A stretch of 64,000 nucleotides of DNA from an uncultured Planococcus sp. (GTDB lineage Bacteria > Bacillota > Bacilli > Bacillales_A > Planococcaceae). Made by a program: the position numbers and the translations under genes. Each line of letters opens with the position of its first letter. Within the stretch, counting starts at the first letter, position 1. The stretch covers positions 186,001-250,000 of the forward strand of contig CANNAE010000005.1 in the NCBI GenBank assembly GCA_947502505.1. Reading direction: 5' to 3'. The notes below the pieces were generated by a model, which worked only from the letters and a program-made list of their open reading frames with translations, had not been told where the DNA came from and did no database searches. Positions 61,449-64,000 of this stretch are shown piece after piece.

Positions 61449-63026
61449 ATGAAAAAGAAAGGTTTGATTGATTACCGGATTTTCCTTCCGGCTTTGATCA
61501 TCATCATCGCAATCAGCGTTCCACTCGCGCTTTATGAAAGCCGTTCGCTGGAATTGCTGAATGGGATTTTTACGACAATTGTTGAAGTATTCAGCTGGGG
61601 TTATCTCTGGTTTGGCATTATTTTGGTGGGGGCCGCGCTGTATTTTTCGTATTCCAAATACGGCGATATCGTTCTCGGCGACCCATCAGAAAAGCCGCGG
61701 TTGACTTTATTTGAGTATGCCTCCATTTTGATTGCGATGGGGCTCGGTTCCACGATCATGCGCACAGGCATGCTGCAATGGACATCCGTCGCGAACAATC
61801 CGCCGGCAGGCATGGACGCAGGCTCGCCGGAATCAATCTTAATGGGCAACGCCTATAGCATGTTCTTATGGGGCTTCCAAGTATTTGCGATTTTCGTCAT
61901 GATCGCCCCAGCAATGGCTTATACATTGCACGTCAAGAAAAAGCCGATGATGCGCATGTCCGAAGCGGCGCGGCCGGTTTTCGGCGACAAATTGACAGAT
62001 GGTTGGGCAGGGCGATTGCTCGATATCCTATTCTTGCTCAGCATCATGACAGGCGCAGCGGTCACGCTCGGCCTAGGTGCGCCAATCATCACATACAATC
62101 TGTCCGCTTTGCTGAACATTGACGTAACGTTCGGGTTGACGCTCATCGTTACGATTGTCTGGGTAGCGCTGTTTTCTGTCAGTGCCTATCTTGGTGTAGA
62201 AAAAGGCATCAAGCGGCTCAGTACATTCAATATCTATTTGGCTGGAGCCTTTACAGTCTTTATCTTATTGGCAGGGCCAGGAGTCTTTATCTTGAATTAC
62301 TTCTCGGACAGTATCGCATCGCTGTTCACCAATTACTTGAGCTTTTCACTCAATACCGACTCGGTCTACCAAGGAGCGGCGTCGCATGTGCAAAGCAATA
62401 CGGTGTTCTGGTTTGCTTATAGCGCCACATGGGCGATGCTGCATTCGGTCTTTGCGGCCCGAATTTCGAGAGGCCGTACCATCCGCGAGATGATCATGAC
62501 CTATCTACTAGCACCGACCTTGCTATCTTGGATTGCAACAGGCGTTCTCGGTGGCCTCGGCGTTCACCGCTACTTGACAGGGGAATTACCGATCTTGGAT
62601 ATGGTGAAGGACAACCGGATGGCGGCGATCCCTGAGATACTTGCGACCTTGCCGCTTGGCGGGCTCGCGATTGTCGTCTTCATCATTGTCGCGCTTATCT
62701 TCCTAACAACGACACTCGATTCAACGACTTATACGATTGCTGCCTATACGAGCACACTCGATATGAGCAAAAATGAACCGCCGAAAATTTTGCGTATTCT
62801 CGTTGCCGGCATCATCACCGTCATTTCGCTGGTGCTCATGAGAATCGGCGGCTTGGCACCACTAGAAGTCGTTTCCGGCTTGATGGGCTTGCCAATCATT
62901 TTCATCACTTTCCTGATGATATATTCGGCGAAGAAAATGATGGACCAGGACCGTGCATGGCTAACGAATGTTCGGGACAAGGAAACGCCTTTGAAACGAT
63001 CGAAGCAGAAAACGAAAAACGAATAA
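61449..63026 (+). CDS. Atypical BCCT family transporter
   Basis: A 525-residue, twelve-helix BCCT-fold transporter. The downstream RISRGRTIREM and LTTTLDSTTYTIAAYTS segments are family-typical. However, the Trp box that binds quaternary amines reads WFAYSATWAMLHSVFAARIS, and the Gly-rich AEP segment reads AMGLGSTIMRTGMLQWTS, so both substrate-contacting regions are altered. A substrate other than glycine betaine is likely (inference). GAGGGGG precedes ATG 61449. Compare the normal BCCT at 30965. Confidence 0.86.
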   Translation: MKKKGLIDYRIFLPALIIIIAISVPLALYESRSLELLNGIFTTIVEVFSWGYLWFGIILVGAALYFSYSKYGDIVLGDPSEKPRLTLFEYASILIAMGLGSTIMRTGMLQWTSVANNPPAGMDAGSPESILMGNAYSMFLWGFQVFAIFVMIAPAMAYTLHVKKKPMMRMSEAARPVFGDKLTDGWAGRLLDILFLLSIMTGAAVTLGLGAPIITYNLSALLNIDVTFGLTLIVTIVWVALFSVSAYLGVEKGIKRLSTFNIYLAGAFTVFILLAGPGVFILNYFSDSIASLFTNYLSFSLNTDSVYQGAASHVQSNTVFWFAYSATWAMLHSVFAARISRGRTIREMIMTYLLAPTLLSWIATGVLGGLGVHRYLTGELPILDMVKDNRMAAIPEILATLPLGGLAIVVFIIVALIFLTTTLDSTTYTIAAYTSTLDMSKNEPPKILRILVAGIITVISLVLMRIGGLAPLEVVSGLMGLPIIFITFLMIYSAKKMMDQDRAWLTNVRDKETPLKRSKQKTKNE

Positions 63027-63042
63027 TTTCACAGGATGCAAG

Positions 63043-63086
63043 AAGCGTCCAGTTTTCATCGTCAGTAATGAAAGCTGGGCGCTTTT
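63043..63086 (+). terminator. Terminator after the atypical BCCT gene
   Basis: AAGCG-CCAG-TTTCAT pairs with ATGAAA-CTGG-CGCTT with single mismatches, then T4. Confidence 0.72.
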
Positions 63087-63177
63087 ACGAACCTGAAACT
63101 TGCATTCGCTTTATTCAACAAGGAAATTCTGGACAAATTCGATTGTAGCGTGGAAGATAAAGATAACGTCATCGATT

Positions 63178-63292
63178 TTCACGGCAGCCCTAGCTAAGAT
63201 GGCTCTAAAGGCTGCCGAAGACTAAGTTGCCTTGAAGTTACACAAAAAAGCCGGCGCCGGTTCACCGGCAAGAAGCGGAAAATGGGCCGGCT
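63178..63292 (+). promoter_or_regulatory. Structured leader before the UspA-like gene
   Basis: Two hairpins without terminal T runs: CGGCAGCC (63182-63189)/GGCTGCCG (63210-63217), and AGCCGGC (63249-63255)/GCCGGCT (63286-63292) enclosing GCCGG/CCGGC. They lie in a 323-bp gene-free interval. I could not match a known riboswitch; it may be a regulatory leader or chance GC-rich pairing. Confidence 0.4.
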
Positions 63293-63349
63293 GATTGCTG
63301 ATCTTCAAGAATGTAAATGACCGACTCATGAAAAGGGGAGTGTTGAGCA

Positions 63350-63769
63350 GTGTACAAGAAAATCCTACTCGCGGTGGATGGTTCCGACCATTCCGTCCGT
63401 GCAGCTAAAGAAGCGGTAAAGATAGCAAAAGGATCCGATGATTCACAAGTCACCATCGTTTTCGTGGCAGATCACGACAACGCCAAAAACGAAGTGCTAC
63501 ACAGCGGCAGTTCCGCGGAGCTGGATTTCCAGCGCCGCAAGAAATTGCAGCCGGTCGAAGAAGCGATCGCATCGGAGAAAATCAAATACCGCGTCGAAAT
63601 CCTTCACGGGACGCCGGGCCCGACGATTGTCGAGTTCGCCAATAAAGAAGAGTTTGACATGCTTGTGATCGGCAGCCGGGGCTTGAATTCCCTGCAGGAA
63701 ATGGTGCTTGGCAGCGTCAGCCACAAAGTGGTCAAGCGCGCGAACTGCCCGGTATTGATCGTAAAATAA
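63350..63769 (+). CDS. Universal stress protein, UspA family
   Basis: A 139-residue single-domain USP. It begins YKKILLAVDGSDHS and ends with the ATP-binding loop GSRGLNSLQEMVLGSVSHKV followed by ANCPVLIVK, so it is the nucleotide-binding subclass. Such proteins aid survival in stationary phase and stress. GTG 63350 is the start, with GGGGAG upstream. A long structured leader precedes it. Confidence 0.9.
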   Translation: MYKKILLAVDGSDHSVRAAKEAVKIAKGSDDSQVTIVFVADHDNAKNEVLHSGSSAELDFQRRKKLQPVEEAIASEKIKYRVEILHGTPGPTIVEFANKEEFDMLVIGSRGLNSLQEMVLGSVSHKVVKRANCPVLIVK

Positions 63770-63770
63770 G

Positions 63771-63799
63771 AAAAAGGGCTCCCGGGTGGAGCCCTTTTT
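63771..63799 (+). terminator. Terminator of the UspA-like gene
   Basis: Perfect AAAAAGGGCTCC/GGAGCCCTTTTT around CGGGT. Confidence 0.92.
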
Positions 63800-63826
63800 G
63801 CTGTAGCAGGCAGGAGGGAGAACAAG

Positions 63827-64000
63827 GTGAAACATACTGCGCCAATACATACGCCGTTCTATTATGGCTGGGTCATCGTTGCGATTTCGGCGTTGTCGTA
63901 TTTCTTTTCGGGACCTGGCCAAACCTTTTCCAATGCCATTTTCATCGATTATTATATTGAAGAGTTCGGATGGAGCCGCTCGACGGTGTCAGGAATTTAT
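63827..64000 (+). CDS. MFS transporter, N-terminal part (3' truncated by window edge)
   Basis: The first 58 codons of a membrane protein, open to the window end. FYYGWVIVAISALSYFFSGP is transmembrane helix 1, followed by GQTFSNAIFIDYYIEEFGW and SRSTVSGIY, which matches the start of oxalate/formate-antiporter-like MFS carriers. GTG 63827 has AGGAGGGAG six bases upstream. The substrate cannot be inferred from this fragment. Confidence 0.78.
   Translation, partial: MKHTAPIHTPFYYGWVIVAISALSYFFSGPGQTFSNAIFIDYYIEEFGWSRSTVSGIY

Noticed and set aside
63087..63349. ydaO (c-di-AMP), lysine or Mn2+ riboswitch before the UspA-like gene
   Set aside because: The conserved core sequences of these classes are not present; left as an unclassified structured leader.
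1..64000. Phage, plasmid, IS, tRNA or rRNA genes
   Set aside because: None were recognised by protein motifs or by reading intergenic stretches; no tRNA-like cloverleaf was noticed, though I could not run a scan.

Overview
The window reads as ordinary chromosome of a low-to-middle GC Gram-positive bacterium of the order Bacillales. Many proteins resemble Bacillus subtilis counterparts (FadE, CstA, YtoQ, SbcD/SbcC, RsbR, YumC, YocH-type LysM-3D, CatR/CatE, YlbC, UppP, FumC). Strong AGGAGG-type ribosome sites, frequent GTG/TTG starts and compact bidirectional terminators fit the same group. Planococcaceae (Planococcus/Planomicrobium) is my inference from overall character; no 16S gene is present. 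I saw no rRNA, tRNA, transposase, integrase, phage gene or CRISPR array.

Layout. 1-5943: tail of a threonine/serine dehydratase, then a five-gene operon (SDR, FadE-type acyl-CoA dehydrogenase, quinone oxidoreductase-like MDR, MBL hydrolase, ketopantoate reductase-like) with a perfect 18-bp palindrome in its leader. 6033-10491: CstA carrier, a small protein ending in Cys-Cys, an ArsA-type ATPase, a cysteine-free MDR and a DUF4870 protein. 10492-11745: a repeat locus. 11746-16852: YtoQ, a small WYL/YolD-like gene with a LexA-type box, and sbcDC. 16962-24874: CoA-transferase, FAH-type hydratase, RsbR paralogue, TrhA, DUF1836-DUF188 pair, Hsp31-like protein and an AI-2E-family exporter. 25006-27198: polar amino acid ABC importer. 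27304-28356: second repeat locus. 28462-33564: cyclophilin, atypical SDR, YumC, BCCT transporter and LysM-3D protein. 33777-37410: a self-contained Tat cassette (Tat-signal subunit, GMC dehydrogenase with a cysteine cluster, TatA, TatC). 37499-42353: small enzymes, CorA, and the HxlR/CatE pair. 42478-51047: nitronate monooxygenase, DUF368 and UppP (both lipid-carrier functions), a CAP protein, a second AI-2E transporter, and a MarR-MMPL efflux operon. 51187-64000: GNATs, a VOC/beta-lactamase fusion, third repeat locus, cold-shock protein, a divergent MurE-like ligase, FumC, Dph6-like ligase, an atypical BCCT, a UspA protein and the start of an MFS transporter.

The most unusual signal is non-coding. 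Three loci (10586-11625, 27304-28356, 54030-54590), all between convergent genes, carry the same ordered pair of structured repeats, A followed by B. B is tandemly repeated with a period near 237 bp in two loci. Copies differ by paired, compensatory changes within hairpin arms, so secondary structure itself appears to be selected. Separately, a roughly 236-bp element is flanked by a 31-bp direct repeat carrying the end and terminator of a DUF188 gene.

Other items worth attention are the Tat cassette, operator-like palindromes at sbcDC, catE and the MarR-MMPL operon, the VOC/beta-lactamase fusion, the MurE-like ligase with altered motifs, and an SDR and a BCCT lacking family-defining residues.
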